From Adiantum capillus-veneris (lineage: Eukaryota > Streptophyta > Polypodiopsida > Polypodiales > Pteridaceae): a stretch of 64,000 bases of DNA. Made by a program: the position numbers and the translations under genes. Location of the stretch: positions 48,340,244-48,404,243 of the forward strand of contig CM043942.1 in assembly GCA_014529385.2 (NCBI GenBank). The letters run 5' to 3'. The notes beneath the pieces were generated by a model. It saw only the letters and a program-made list of their open reading frames with translations. It was not told where the DNA came from and did not search any database. Positions 45,065 through 58,133 of the stretch are shown piece by piece; within the stretch, counting starts at the first letter, position 1, and each line of letters starts with the position of its first letter.

Positions 45065-46561
45065 GCATGGAGCATAGCACAATAGAGCAAATCTTACAGC
45101 TCCATGGCTATAGTAAAGACAAGGTTTCTTATGCTGATTTACAAGGCCATAGGTATTTGATGAGCAATAAAAGTAGCAAAGGAGCCAAGATCCTATTGAT
45201 TAGAGTGAAGCTAGATAAAGAGAACTCCTAGATGTTTACAAATTTTAGTGGAGCCACGTATTGCAACCTCAAAGATGAGGTGCAGAGATAGAAGTTTGCA
45301 AAACTGACCAAAGTGGTTATCCAAACATTTGCACAAGCCAACAGACCATACAATTGGTGCATATGTAATCATGATCATTATAAATGGACTACACTGGTCG
45401 AGTCTACAATGGAGAGCCACAATTGGAAGACCCAATACACTAGCCAATAGAAGTCAATCTTATCAAATAACCAAGCCAAATAGAGTATAGAGGTCAAGAT
45501 GGAGCAGTCTACAACATGCTACTAAGTGTTTTGAAAGAGGATGGCGACAACTTAGCCAACGTAGAAGCAACAACTTCTCAGCAAGATCTTGAGATGGACA
45601 AGATAATTGAAGTACCACCCGTAATGGTGTACTACTCAGATTGTGGAATAATGGTGGACATTTTCTAGAGGATTGTCCCAAGAATCCATACAATAGGAAC
45701 ACAGTAAAGACAAAGCACAACATGAGTAAATGGGAAAGGCAAATTTTGATGTAAGTGCATCTAGCTTACCATTTTTGGTGCAATCAAATGTTCTTGCATT
45801 AGCATGATTAGAAACACAAGTAAAAACACTTCAAGTTCAAAATCTACATGAAGATGCACAGGCACCTGAACAGCTTAAGTTGGAGCCCTTAAACAACAAA
45901 TTCATGCATGAATTTAGTTAGACTCTTTAGTTATCACTGGAGGTCAAAAATAGTGCTAGGCTCTCAAATGATCCTATATCCACAATGAGTAGTGTGAAAT
46001 CATTTATGAGTCTAAGGTGGTCAAAAAGAGTTCTAGTCTTTCAAATGATCCTAATCCATAGCAAGTAGTGTGCAATCATTTATGATTCTAAGGGATATAT
46101 CAAAGTGAATGCTACTAGCATTGTATGGCATACATAACTCCTATACACATTATGTAGATCAAGAAGGAAATTGTACAAAAAGATTTGATCAGTGTTTGAG
46201 AGGTCTACATACCATCTCATAGAATTATACCCAATGATAGATCATGAATGATGGTTTATCTTTGAAGAAAGAATCTATCATAGCCCATCCTCTCTAGAGC
46301 TAAATGACATTACTGCGTGAACCCAAAAATCTGTCCAAAGCCAAACTCTCACCCATCTCAAAAGTCAGGCTTCAACATTGTGATTATACAAGTATATATT
46401 ATGACCAAAATCCACATAGATATAGACAAGCATCTAAGATCTATGATTTCTTAGGTCTTGAAACCATAGAAGTTCATGTCATAAGAGACCCACGGGATAA
46501 ACAATATCAAGGTAGCACCATTTTAGATGAAATAGGAAAAATCTCGTTTTCCAAATGCTAA
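45065..46561 (+). pseudogene. Decayed gag-like region of a retrotransposon
   Basis: From ATG at 45065 one frame reads MEHSTIEQILQLHGYSKDKV then HRYLMSNKSSKGAKILLIRV, with stops at intervals. Near 45640-45690 another frame gives a zinc-knuckle remnant, NNGGHFLEDCPKNPYNRN, with a Trp in place of one Cys. The open block 46304-46561 (86 codons, with YYDQNPHRYRQASKIYDFLG) has no recognised family. The knuckle pattern suggests Gag. The rest is assigned by position only. Confidence 0.4.
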
Positions 46562-48514
46562 ATTGATGTGTTAGGACCTTGCTATTCTACTATTTCTAAT
46601 CTTAAATTTTCCTTAAGTTAGATAAGATATCATGATTCTAGCACCCAAATTGATCTTTCTATATTGGCTTTTGTAGGAGAACTTATGATATAGATGCAAA
46701 AGGACTCATATCAAAGAAATGCTTTAAAACATCAATCAAAGCTCATAAAAATGGATTCTAAAAAAGATAAGGTGTCAAAACACACCAACTAATGTGACTA
46801 CTAAACAACATTAAGCTTTAATTATGACAACAAAAATAAAATATCTAGACACCAAAGCACCAACAACTCTTCTCATAAAATTTGTCATTTTAATTGCAAG
46901 TAGGAGAAAACAACTAGTCTAAACTTTAAAACAGTATCAAGTTTCAACTACACTATAATATGCACAACCTTCAAATTAACATTTGATAATTAAAAAACCT
47001 AAAGAATATTGTGGAGTAGCCTATGGCCCTAAGACCATAACTTGTCATCTATGGCACCTATAATACCATTTAGTGTCAAAGAACATATGTTTGTGCCAAA
47101 GAATCCATATTAACATGCCACATTTTCATCAATATATGATTTAAAACTTCAATAAAGCCTTTAACTAAACATGCTCCTGAAAACTTCAATACATGATTTA
47201 AATCCTCAATAAAGCTTAGAGATGGTGTCTCAACAAAGAAGATGTTTAAAAACACCATTGATGTGACTAATAAGAAGCATATGAATTGATTACAAAAAAT
47301 ATGTATATATGAATTGTACACAAAGATTGCGAACAAATAATTTTATAAAATTTATAGTCTTTATATCATGTACAACAAAGTACTAAGTGCAAGGAGTATA
47401 GTATCCTCAAGATAGAGGGAGCTCAGCAAACACCATTTTTGTAGCACTATCAATTGTCGACATCATTTTGATAGTTTTTATCACCTCAAAAAAGATAATT
47501 ACTAAGAAGAATATGATAAAAGCATCAAACAATTATATGCGCAATGTTACTTAAGTGAAAGGTGTCTCCTCACATAGGATGCACTTCATCAATCCAAAAA
47601 TCCCAATTTAATGATTTTTTTGGAGCTATTTCTTAAATGATATTTTTTTCTTTGCTTGAAAGAAGTCGATAGATGTATCAAATCATTGGATCTAATTTGA
47701 AAGAGATACTTAACTATGAGACAGAAACACTTGGTAATTTATAACAATCTAATAGCTAAAATATTTTTTTAAATATGCCCTCAAATGACAACAAAAATCA
47801 ATTCAATAAGTTTTGAGTTAAGCTCACATCAAATCAAAATGTGTTTAACAAACAATAGAGCACAATCTACATATAAGACTTGTCTTTGAGGTCATGGGAT
47901 ACCTTCTATAGTGAGTTCTAGTTAGAGCACATTTTTGTCTTGTGGCCTCCAGCTCATAGGGTTATGATACCATATGGTGTGGATATGTTGTCTTTCTATG
48001 GACCTAGGATCATAGGGTTATCTAATTCCAAATGACATAAATACTCTGTAAAATTCTCAAATATTTTTCTTTTTTCTTGGAAGGCTAAGGTCTTCCTTTA
48101 TAGCTGTCAATAGATGGAGACTTATTGTGGCCTAAGAGAGTTAGACTTTTCTTTGTAGTTTGAAACTAAGAGGCTTGTGCTTTTCATTATGTAGCTTAGA
48201 ACTAAGCTCCCATGATGTAAAGACTAATAGCTTCTAATTTCAAGCCACACATGGTAAGTGATTTTTGAAATAACATAGGCCAGCTTATGGCCTTGTGGTC
48301 ATAGGATGTTGATGCCATAGGTGCAAATTACGCTGCTTCCTATGACTATAATTAATAAAATTATTGTAGAAGATGAGATCCTGGTCTTTGGCTTTATGGT
48401 CATAGAGTTTTTTATGGAGAAACTAGTGTGGCCCATATGTGGGATCATACAGTGCTAATAGTATGGCTTCATATGGCCACACTTTGTTAAAGTGTGGCCA
48501 AAGATCAAACAAAT
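46562..48514. other. Non-coding, AT-rich, with recurring TATGGCCATA-like words
   Basis: No gene. Words such as CCTATGGCC, GGTCATAGG and CATAGGGTTATGATACCATA recur many times between 47000 and 48960, in both orientations. Confidence 0.5.
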
Positions 48515-48720
48515 CCCTATATGACCCTATGGACATAAGGTTCCATTTCTAAATAACATAAACGCACTTTGAGAATGTCAAAAATCCTTATGGCCATAAG
48601 ATTCCATTTCTAAATAACATAAAGGCACTTTAAGAATGTCAAAAATCCCTATGACCCTATGGCCATAAGCTTCCATTTCTAAATACCATAAAGGCACTTT
48701 AAGAATGTCAAAAATAAAGT
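48515..48720. repeat. Tandem repeat, three units of 61-68 bp
   Basis: Each unit contains TATGG(C/A)CATAAG, TTCCATTTCTAAATA, CATAAAGGCACTTTAAGAAT and GTCAAAAATCC. Confidence 0.9.
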
Positions 48721-51700
48721 TATTTGTCATGAAAGGCCCATGGTTTTGATTGAAGCTATTTATATAGGGATCTTAAGTGCCTAGTTGAAAACTTAGGATC
48801 TTAGGACACCTATTCTTGGACACCATTAGTAAGTATCTTGTGGAAGAACATAAGCCAATGTATTGTGTTATGTTCATAGGGTGTTGATACTATAAAATGA
48901 AAATCCCCTAAGCTCATAGAGTAACATATGGCCTTATGACCATGTAGATTTCCCTTGATAGTGCAATGGAAATAAATTTTCAAACAACAAACAGTTGAAT
49001 CTGTGAGGGTCATGCTAGGTACCGCCAGCTACAATGCCGTTCCTCAACTTCACTGCGATTCCTGACATCCGTCCCACTTGAGACCGACACCAAGACAGGA
49101 CTCCTCCTGCTCTTCAATGCCAACTCAAGGGGGTGTTAACATTCACTTCTCTCCTTTGGGGTTCCTTATCCCAAAACACCTTTCCTTATCGGTTCCACTC
49201 ACCATTCAAAGTCATCAGACTAAATTAAAACATCAACCTTCCAGGGTCCACTGGTGGGAGTTCTCTAATTCATCCTTGGTTCAAGGCCACTGATGTTTTT
49301 TTCCCGATTAGGACGGAGCACAGCCATCAAAGCATTCTCCTAAGACGAGTGTAATTACTAGCTATATGAAACCCTTCGTTCCCTAGTTTGAATTCGCACT
49401 CCATAAATTAGATTTCCCTTCCCTCAACTTGACTCAACTTACCAGACAACATAAAATTGGGTTCAACTTTCCGGCAACAAATTAACTCTCCAAAATCCAC
49501 CTCCCACTGAATCGTTTGATAAATGCACCTTTTGAAGGTAGTACTATGATACTAGAAACCAATATTCCAGTTATGTCGATCAAAGAATACATTTTATGCA
49601 TTTGAAAGCAACATGAAAACTGTTGCATACCCTTGCAAGTGTGCATTTATCAGGTTGTTCCCAACTTTATTCTTACTCCCTTGAATATTTTTATTCCTTC
49701 TTTCTTTAATAATATTAAAGATATCTAGTTATTCTTCAAGCATTCACATGTACTTCCCTAGGCATATCCCGATCCTCGTCCTAGGACTAGGATATCCTAT
49801 CTCCTCTGCCACGTGTTGAGGCAGCACCTTCACACAATTCCCATTTGGTTCTTTTGTTTGGGAAAGGCCTTTTAACAATCTACTTTAGGTTTCTTTTAAA
49901 AAAATGTCCGGAAGTAGAGTATTGTCCGACTGATGTGAACAAGTACGGGATAGCCCATTTAGGTTCCTAGCCTTTCCAAGGTTCATTTGTACCAAACAAT
50001 TTGAAAACAATTGTTCTTTAATTACTCACAACTCCCTTCCTTATCCGATCCATTCCCAGGATCCTTTCCTTATTTCTTTATCGAATCCCTCAAGGATCCA
50101 TCTTCCTCCTTTTCCTATTGGCATCAGGCCTACTCAGACTAGGCCGATTTCCAGACGTATCCGCAGGTCGATATCACCCGCCGGTCGGGACTCACTCCCA
50201 TTCATTCCCCATTTCTAGGACAGTGAATGATCTTGAGCTCAAAATATATACCAACGGTTCTCAGTCCTAGTCGAAAAGGACCATCCCCCGTTGTAACCCA
50301 TAGGTAAACACCTGCGTCGGCCTTTCTTTCAAATAGTTAAGACAATTTAGACTCTTATGTTATGCTAGGGCTATCCACCTCTCTTCTTCTCGGTAAATTC
50401 ATAATCCTAGGTTGAAATTTATACTAGATTCTTTGCATTGAAATCCGTTAGTTCCTATATCCTTTTAATGTCTATTCAAACAAGACCTTAGAAAGAAGCA
50501 ACAAGTCACTTGAGAGTGAAGGTTTTGTCTCGACGTAAGTTTCAAGTCAATCCCATCTTGGACGAATCCCATTGGGTTTCTCTTGCATCATTTGCAATCC
50601 ATGGGGCATCTCCATGGAATCCGTGGGAGTTTTATGTTCAAGAAACACGGTCATCACTTCTGTGAAGCTATCCCCTTACTCCCCCCTTCCCAATCGCAAA
50701 ACAAACTTGAAAGAAAGCAAACTTGAAGCAAACAAACTTGAGATGAGCGATGCATATGCACTCTACACAGCTATTTCTTGAGTTGTCGCTTCTCTCTTTA
50801 GAATGCATGGATTTAACTCTAAACGCAATTAATCTTAAACGTTCTTTGAGAGATTATGCAAGAGATGATGAGTGTTTATACATGAATAGGACTCGTTTAT
50901 GAGTGATAGTGTTTTTAAAAAACATGACATTCCTAGAAGTGGGTGTGCTTGTGTAGGTGGAAAAATGTTTATGTTGTGAAAATTTACAAGTCCTTTTTGT
51001 ATGATGGGATTTAGGTTTACCTTTGTTGCTGTGGAGAGGATTAGTCACGTAGTTAGAAGAGGATTATGGTTTTGGGGTTTTCTGATTGAATAGGAGGGGA
51101 ATAACTTCAAGTGGAATGAGTTTCCTCTTTCAAAATAAAACTCCTTGGATTATGATAAAGCTACCTTCGAAACTTAACTCTTCTTGAGAGAATTATTTTT
51201 AACTTAGTTGTATCACTAAACAAATCTTACACACATGCTCTTTTTCCCTTAAAAGAAGAAAAATCCTAATCCCTTAATTATCTTGATTGCAAATTTAAAG
51301 AAAAACTTATAATCCTTTCATAAGAGAATTTCTTTTTATAATTCCACTTTGAATAGTATGGTAAATTCCAAAGATTTCCAAAACTTAATTGGCCTTAATT
51401 TGGTGGCAATTATCTTGTGTATCTTTAAAAAATTGAAAGAATTTCTTACGGGGGTTTAGGTGTACATATAGGTATTAATCATCCCCCGACATGCATGCTA
51501 TTGAAATTAAGTAGGATCTCCAGTCACCTATGGTTAAAGAGAGTGCTTTTTACTCTCTCTATGGCATATTAGTCTGGTAATCTTAAGAACGGAACTTGAA
51601 ATTATATTGGCTTAGTGGGGGTTAGCAACATGGTTATTTAGCAAATTATTCATCCACACAAGGAGGAATCTTGCTTAAGAAACTCAAAAGCTTAAGTACA

Positions 51701-53020
51701 AATTGAATTAGAATGGGAAATAGCTCAATTGTGAAGACAATATGCAAAAACTTACCTTGGTGTATGCGGTTTGTCTTCTCCTTGATTTTGGAAGAGTATG
51801 TGAAGTGTATGCTTGCTGTAGACGGCTCTCTCTCTACTTCTTCACTTCTCTTGAAGGCCACCAAATCGTTGCGTGAAATGAGAGGAGGAAGGACATGAAG
51901 GAAATTCAAGCTATGGAAAGCTTGAATGTTATGAGAGAGAAGTGGGAGAGCGTAATGACAAGCTTAATTAAGGTTATGGCCATGGTTCGATGGAAGTGTT
52001 CCTTGAGGGGGTCACTATGTACAAATTGTGTATATCACGTGCGTTCAAACACTATTTTTAAAACTCCTTATCTGTGAATTTTCAACAAATAAATTACACT
52101 TTTTCCTATTCAACCTATAAATATTTTTTCCAATTCCATTTCACGGTACACTTTTGTATGTGAAAATGTGAGAAAAAATAAAATTTAATGATCCCTTATG
52201 CTGCACTCGCGTGATAGTCACATAATTAATTTGTGAGGAATTGAGAAAAGTAAAGACTTTTTTTGGTCAAACATTGAAACTAGAGCATGTGTAGGCTTTA
52301 AACATTAGGGAAAACCAAACTATGAAACAGGATTTGCAAAAAGTTAAAATTTTGGAGAATTTTATCTTCGATGTGCCTAACATATATTCTCTACCAAATG
52401 GGTGATATTGGCAAAATTTTCATTGGCGAAGCCTCACTTGAACATTATAGAGCTTTTGAGCAAGTTTTAACAACTTTGAAGCTGTGCAAAGACTGGAAAC
52501 ACCAAAAGAGTTGGAAACCTCCAAAACTGGACAAAAGGGTGATAAAACACTTACATACAATCAAAACTTTGTGAAATTGAGTGGAGAGACTTGAAATTAC
52601 ATGTGAAAACCCAAGTAAATCATGTTAGAACAAAAAGGTGAATTTTTTTTATCTTGACACCAAGATTAGCTTTTTGATCATAGGAACCCCATTCAAGTGC
52701 TAAAAGATTGATTTCATCTCTCAAAAAGGGTGAAGCCGTCTTTGGCATGCCTAAGATAGCTTGCACACAATTATTGGATTTTGGCTCATTGGGTGAATCT
52801 AGTGATTAGTGCTAGGAATTATCAAATACTTTATGACTTTAGATTAACAATTGTGAAATCGCATATGGTTTGAAGTATTGGTGTGCAAGAAACCACGTCT
52901 TGTCTGAAAAGGGCAAGCCACAATGGTGAAAGCACTATGTCTGAACCAAAAAGCATCTTTCCAAGTTTGAAGTATCAGTTTTGTCAATTCCTTGTGTTCA
53001 TTTATGAGCTTGAGATTTGG
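48721..53020. other. Long stretch without recognisable genes
   Basis: About 4.3 kb. The part 49020-50750 is less AT-rich than its surroundings and has many CCTT/TTCC words, yet no frame looks coding. No microsatellite, LTR pair or RT motif is seen. It may be an old LTR or leader of an unknown element. Confidence 0.45.
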
Positions 53021-53023
53021 TAG

Positions 53024-54150
53024 GTGTTAGGTGATCTCGGCACTTTGGTAGAAAATTTGAGAAGGGCATCCATCGATAAACTAGGGGAGAACTTTAATGA
53101 CTATAGAGAAAGAAGTCTAGACACTTTCTCCAGCTCAAGTTCCAAGATGTCTTCAATTTCAACCCAATTGAGGACTGAAACCTCACTCAGGTTCAAGAAC
53201 ATTCTGACCTTTTATAAGACTAACAAGCATGGGGCCCAAATTTATGTGGATCCTAATGGAGGAATATGTCGTAAGGGTAGATGACCATATTGTTGAGTTT
53301 GAAGAGGAGGTTAGACAGAAACAAGCAAGATACCTTCTACGTGGACCGAAACGGGCAAAATAAAAAATTCCTGACACCGTAGAGAAATGGGGATTGGAAG
53401 TTGATATTGTGATTCCAGACATCGCTGTGAAGGAAGAACCACCAATGTTAGAGGTAGAAGGATATTCTAAATTTATTGTGAAGAAAGAACCACCAATGTA
53501 AGAGTTAGAAGGATATGACTTGATAGAAACCAAACCTCTAAAGCTTATACCTACCGACAACCCAGGGCTTGGAGTTTATTGTAAGAAGACACTAATGTTA
53601 CGAACTTGATTTGGATTGCTCATGCCAAACCGCGACAGCTAACATCCTTGAAAATCATGTATATTTTCAAGATCAAGGAGAAGGGCTTAATAGAACTTCC
53701 TATCCACCTCTTTAGGGATTGTTATAACAATAATTTTGTTATGATGACCCCATAAGAGATTGAATAGCCAAAATACTAGGGATATTCGATCTTAGAAGTC
53801 ATTATGGGAACAATACCTGAAACAGAATAGAACTTCGGGCCAAATGAGAGAGCCTATGGTAGCATGGTTAATCAAAGAGGAAGTACGAGCCGAGACACGT
53901 CACCTCAATGATGGAGATTGGGGCAGAGATGCAAAAACCACCCTTAACTAGAGAAGAATGAGGGACACTAGGACAAGAAGAGGTCCACACAAGTCACACT
54001 TACCAAGCAACTAGATTGAAGGCTTAATGGACGAGTTCCTTGTAGGCCTCCCAGGAAGAAGGTTCTAGATAAATGAAAAATGGTTTGGTGGACTAACATT
54101 GCTTAACTCATCATCGAGGATTGCTAAAATTTTGTAAATATTCCAAAATT
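53024..54150 (+). pseudogene. Decayed C-terminal region of a gypsy-type element
   Basis: The open block 53024-53284 has YRERSLDTFSSSSSKMSSIS. It is followed in another frame by EEEVRQKQARYLLRGPKRAK, and then by a duplicated ~50-bp motif encoding VKEEPPMLEVEGY and VKKEPPM-ELEGYD (about 53428 and 53477). A basic stretch RPPRKKVL lies near 54050. No catalytic motif is present. It is assigned to a retroelement because it leads into a polypurine tract and LTR-like block. Confidence 0.35.
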
Positions 54151-54154
54151 CAAA

Positions 54155-54660
54155 GAAAAGGGGGAAGGAAATGTAGTAGACGATGGGACCAATTAAGGAT
54201 TTAGACTGTGGTTGGGCTATTAAGTTTCAAGGCTAGTTATTGCAGTAAATGATGCAATGGACAATCGATCAGAGACCCAATCTGACGGCTATAAATAGGA
54301 CCCACTAATCATTTTGTAGGGACTTCTCCTTTGAAAAATTGTTTCACTATCACTACTTAGTGTCTTAGATCTCTTCCTACTCTTGTACTTTTATAACCTT
54401 AATCATTAAGCCCATGAGCAGACTTGGCTCATACTGTTGTACTTTGCTTACACTAATCTGAATATATACTAGTTCTAGATTCTTGTCTAGTCTATATTTC
54501 AGTCCTAGTCTTTGCATTTCATTTCAATTCCAGTCTTGGCATTTCATTCCAGTGTATATTCCAATTTCAGTCTTTGCCTGATTTGATACATGAAATCTTT
54601 AATATGATCTGTGGAACTCTAATTGACCAACCTAGAATAGCTGTCATAAATTATTAGCTC
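54155..54660 (+). repeat. Polypurine tract and LTR-like block
   Basis: AAAGAAAAGGGGGAAGGAAA is followed by TGTAGTAGACG near 54174, the pattern of a polypurine tract and LTR start. GGCTATAAATAGGACCC (near 54285) is a TATA box. The downstream ATTCCAGT-rich stretch resembles 4900-5200. Confidence 0.5.
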
Positions 54661-55283
54661 ATTCCAAGAAGTGTGTAGCATCAGTTTAGAACCAAAGGAT
54701 GCTTTAATCTTTGCGCCCATCTTGAAAGTTGGTTGCCCTCAAGCATAGTCCAAAAGCACAACGGCCCTCTAGGTCAAAATGTTTAATATATTGCTAAACA
54801 TTGTCACAATCATTACTTCTAGAGATGTTTATGAACATGTTGAACAAATTTTCTTTCCTTACTTTATCAACTTTGCAACAATGCTCACAACTCCGAAATC
54901 ACGACAAATTTTTAATTAATTTGTGAACACGCACATATAAGAAAATGTCCTTGACAACACCATAGATATAACAAACTAAATTTTTTGTATTAATAGCAAT
55001 TAAATATTCATCTCCTAGCTCAATGCTTGATCTAAAAATGCATATGCCATTTTTATAATCATTGATTTCAACTTAAAAACTTTCTTTAAAGACTTTCAAA
55101 CAACCAATTTTTGCTTCTAAATTTAAATTAATATTGAAATATGACTTCACTTTGAGTTTGAATGATGCAAACTAATGAATTTTCATTAGTGTTTTCATTT
55201 AAATATTTAGAGTTATCATCTTGTTTGCTTAAGTTGATGTGAATAACCATAGGGTTCACTTAGGTTGCCATCAATGTTAATGT
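54661..55283. other. Non-coding, AT-rich, left flank of the chromovirus
   Basis: No gene. It ends in GCTTT, the target-site copy of the next element. Confidence 0.5.
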
Positions 55284-55288
55284 GCTTT

Positions 55289-55403
55289 TGTAAGAACTAG
55301 GGAAGCTAGACCTGAGATCCTCCTCCCAACCCCCCATTATATAGGCGGGCTCCTAGCCCCTTGCCCTAGACGGATCCCCTATCCACACTGTCTAGCCCGG
55401 ACA
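55289..55403 (-). repeat. Chromovirus 3' LTR, 115 bp
   Basis: Matches 60709-60822 almost base for base (TGTAAGAACTAGGGAAGC, CCATTATATAGGCGGGCTCC). It lacks about 70 bp found in the other LTR, just inside its start. The polypurine tract AAGGGGGGAGTAA (minus strand, 55404-55416) adjoins it. Confidence 0.9.
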
Positions 55404-55414
55404 TTACTCCCCCC

Positions 55415-55621
55415 TTAAGAAGAGTTTTCATCCCTGAAAACAAAAGTGGGAAACTTCTTCTTAAGAACACTAATGTTTTCCCAAGTGGCACCTTCTTCAG
55501 GTCGGTCTTTCCACTTGATTAAGGCTTGTTGTCGTACGTGATGACGTGTACGCAACTCATGATAATCCAGAACACGTTCAGGTTCATGTGGTAAGGTAGG
55601 AGGTTCAATGTGATCAACCAA
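55415..55621 (-). pseudogene. Chromodomain at the end of gag-pol
   Basis: The minus strand reads PERVLDYHELRTRHHVRQQA then LIKWKDRPEEGATWENISVL and FPTFVFRDE. This is the chromodomain pattern (VLxxR...xxQxLVKWxxxPxxxATWE). In chromoviruses it steers integration to particular chromatin. It is now in a different frame from the integrase. Confidence 0.85.
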
Positions 55622-55674
55622 AACCTATTGGTCAACGACATTGTCGTCCCCATGTAATCGCTTTTGTAGATGGC

Positions 55675-56418
55675 TTACATGAAACTACGGATGAATGCGA
55701 GAATGTGAAGGTAGTAATAGTTTGTAGGCACAATCACCGACTCGCTTGAGTATTTTGAAAGGCCCACAATATCGAGAGATAATTTAGGTGTCGGTCCAGT
55801 TTTCAGACTTTCTGAATGTTCTGGCACACGTAAAAATACTTCCTCCCCTTCTTCGAAGATAACTTGTCGATGTTTCTCATTAGCGTATTTCTTGTACCGA
55901 TCCTGTGCTTGCCGGACATTCTGACGAGAAAGTTTCAGCATATCCATGTGGTCTTGGAGAAAATCCTTAACCTGTTGGATTTTTTCGGTTGCCAACCCCA
56001 CCGTAACTGGTGACCTAGGTTGAAACCCATACATGAGAATGAAAGGACTAAAACATGTTGTGACATGCTTAGCACTGTTGTAGGCAAACTCGAGAATAGG
56101 TAAGTATTCTTCCCAGTCTGACTGCTTTTTGCTGACGTATGCTCTTAGCATATCCTCTAGAACCCGGTTAACCCGTTCTGTTTGACCATCTGTTTTTGGA
56201 TGATCAGTTGTACTGAGGTTTAGTTGTGCACCCAATCGTTTAAATACAGCTCTCCAAAAGTGGCTGTTAAACTTGGGATCACGATCACTAACAATGTTAC
56301 TTGGCAAACTATACAATTTGTATAGATTGTCCACAAATAACTTCGCTAGTTCTGGTGTCTTAATCATTGATTTGGTCGGAATAAACTTACATAGTTTAGT
56401 CAACCTGTCTACGACCAC
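55675..56418 (-). pseudogene. Chromovirus integrase core and C-terminal part
   Basis: The frame shows all three catalytic acidic residues in their usual text: VVVDRLTKLCKFIPT, NIVSDRDPKFNSHFW and TDGQTERVNRVLEDMLRAYV. The GPY/F-like C-terminal part (EEGEEVFLRVPEH) follows, then loses frame near 55780. The zinc HHCC part upstream (CHDSPSAGHPGIRK at 56720-56680, then an out-of-frame CxxC) lies at 56531-56794. Confidence 0.9.
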
Positions 56419-56530
56419 CCATACTGAGTCATGACCTCATATAGTGGTTGGTAAACCTACAATAAAATCCATAGAGATACTATCCATTTTCCATTGGGAA
56501 TCTCCAAAGGATGTAAGAGTCCTCCTGCTT

Positions 56531-57413
56531 TCAGGTGCTCTGCGTTGTTAACTTGACATTTTTGGCAGTGCAAGACATAAGCTTGAACAAAGCCATGTAG
56601 ACCTGGCCAGTAAAATTGTCGTCGTACGAGAGAATAAGTTTTCTAATCCCTGGGTGCCCTGCACTTGGACTATCATGACATTCATAAAGAATTTGGCACC
56701 GAATGTCTGTGTCCGTCGGTACACAAAACTCTCCCCTTGTGGAGTAGGTACCCATTGTCAATGGTAAAATGCTTCCATTGTTGTAGTTCCTCACTTGATA
56801 AAGGAGAACTAGGTGTGGAGGTTAACTGTACACTACCTTCATTGAAGTGAGAAGGATCCTTCTTTTGAACATGGCTCCACACTTTGGAATATGCTTCATC
56901 TTGCTCATATTTGCCCTTGAGAGAATCTAAAAATTCACTACGAAGTTCCGTGAAGAAGAACGAATTGATCTCTGGCATTCGACTTAGAGCGTCTACCACT
57001 ACATTGTATCGGCCTTTGCGATACCTTAACTTGGCATCATATTCCTGAAGGATCTCGGCCCACCTGGATTTTTGACCCTTTAAATCTGTTTGTTGTGTAA
57101 ACCATTTGATGCTTTCATGGTCAAACACAATCTCAAACTGAGCACCATACAGATAATGTCACCATGTCTTTAAGGCAGACACTATTGCATAGAGTTCACG
57201 TTCGTAAGCAGAATAGTTCTACTGAGCTGCATCAAGCTTCTTACTTTTAAATGCAATCGGTCGTCCGTCTGGTAACAGGACTGCTCCAATAGCACGATCA
57301 CTGGCATCCGTTTCCAAAATGAATGGTTTCAAAGGATCTACAATAGCCATTATAGGAGTTGTAGCTAATGCATCCTTGAGCGTATCGAAACTATGCTGTT
57401 GAGCGGATCCCCA
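56531..57413 (-). pseudogene. Chromovirus RNase H and integrase zinc finger, broken
   Basis: The minus strand from 57413 reads ILETDASDRAIGAVLLPDGR, then NYSAYERELYAIVSALKTW after a TAG stop. HYLYGAQFEIVFDHESIKWF follows after a TGA that could be a former CGA. RWAEILQEYDAKLRYRKGRY and VDALSRMPE close the RNase H. HHCC-type integrase zinc sequence follows, with a frameshift inside it. Confidence 0.85.
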
Positions 57414-58099
57414 CTAAAAAGCTTTACCTTTGCCTTTTAGTTGATCCGTCATAGGAACAACAATTTGAGCATAGTTTTTAACGAACCTTCGGTAAAAACC
57501 TGCAAATCCTAAAAATATATGTAATTCTTCCAGATTTTTAGGAGGAGGGCATTTCCTGATGGTATCCACTTTGCATTTATCCATGTATAGGCCGTTAGTT
57601 GAAATAACATGCCCTAAATAATGAATTTCATCTTTGAGAAAATCACATTTAGATTCCTTGGCATATAACTTGTTTGTGCGTAACAACTCAAATACCTGCT
57701 GAGATGTTGTAAGTGTTCTTCTTCAGAAGCACTATAAACTAGAATGTCGTCGAGGAAAATAATGACAAATTTGCCCAAATATGGCTTCAAAACATTATCC
57801 ATAAGTGTCATGAATGTTGCGGGCGCATTGGTTAACCCAAAGGGCATCACCAAAAGCTCGTAGTGTCCAAACCGTGTTTGGAATGCAGTCTTAGGTATAT
57901 CGGCAAGCCGAATATGGACTTGGTGATATCCTGACCGCAAGTCGATTTTTGTAAAAATGCGAGCATGAGTTAGCTTATCAAATAACTCATCTACTTTTGG
58001 AAATGGGTATTTGTTCTTGATTGTAACCGCATTTAAGCCCCGGTACACATGCGCATACTGCCGTCCTTTTTCTTTACTAAAAGGATAGGCGAAGCCCAT
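57414..58099 (-). pseudogene. Chromovirus reverse transcriptase
   Basis: [34 protein letters not shown] (catalytic Asp), [15 protein letters not shown] and [20 protein letters not shown] (FLDD box) are present in order. A frameshift near 57700 leads into [20 protein letters not shown] and FLGFAGFYRRFVKNYA of the connection. The first ~120 residues of RT before 58099 are missing or unreadable. Confidence 0.92.
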
Positions 58100-58133
58100 G
58101 GTGAAGAACTAGGTTGTATAAACCCTCAACAGA

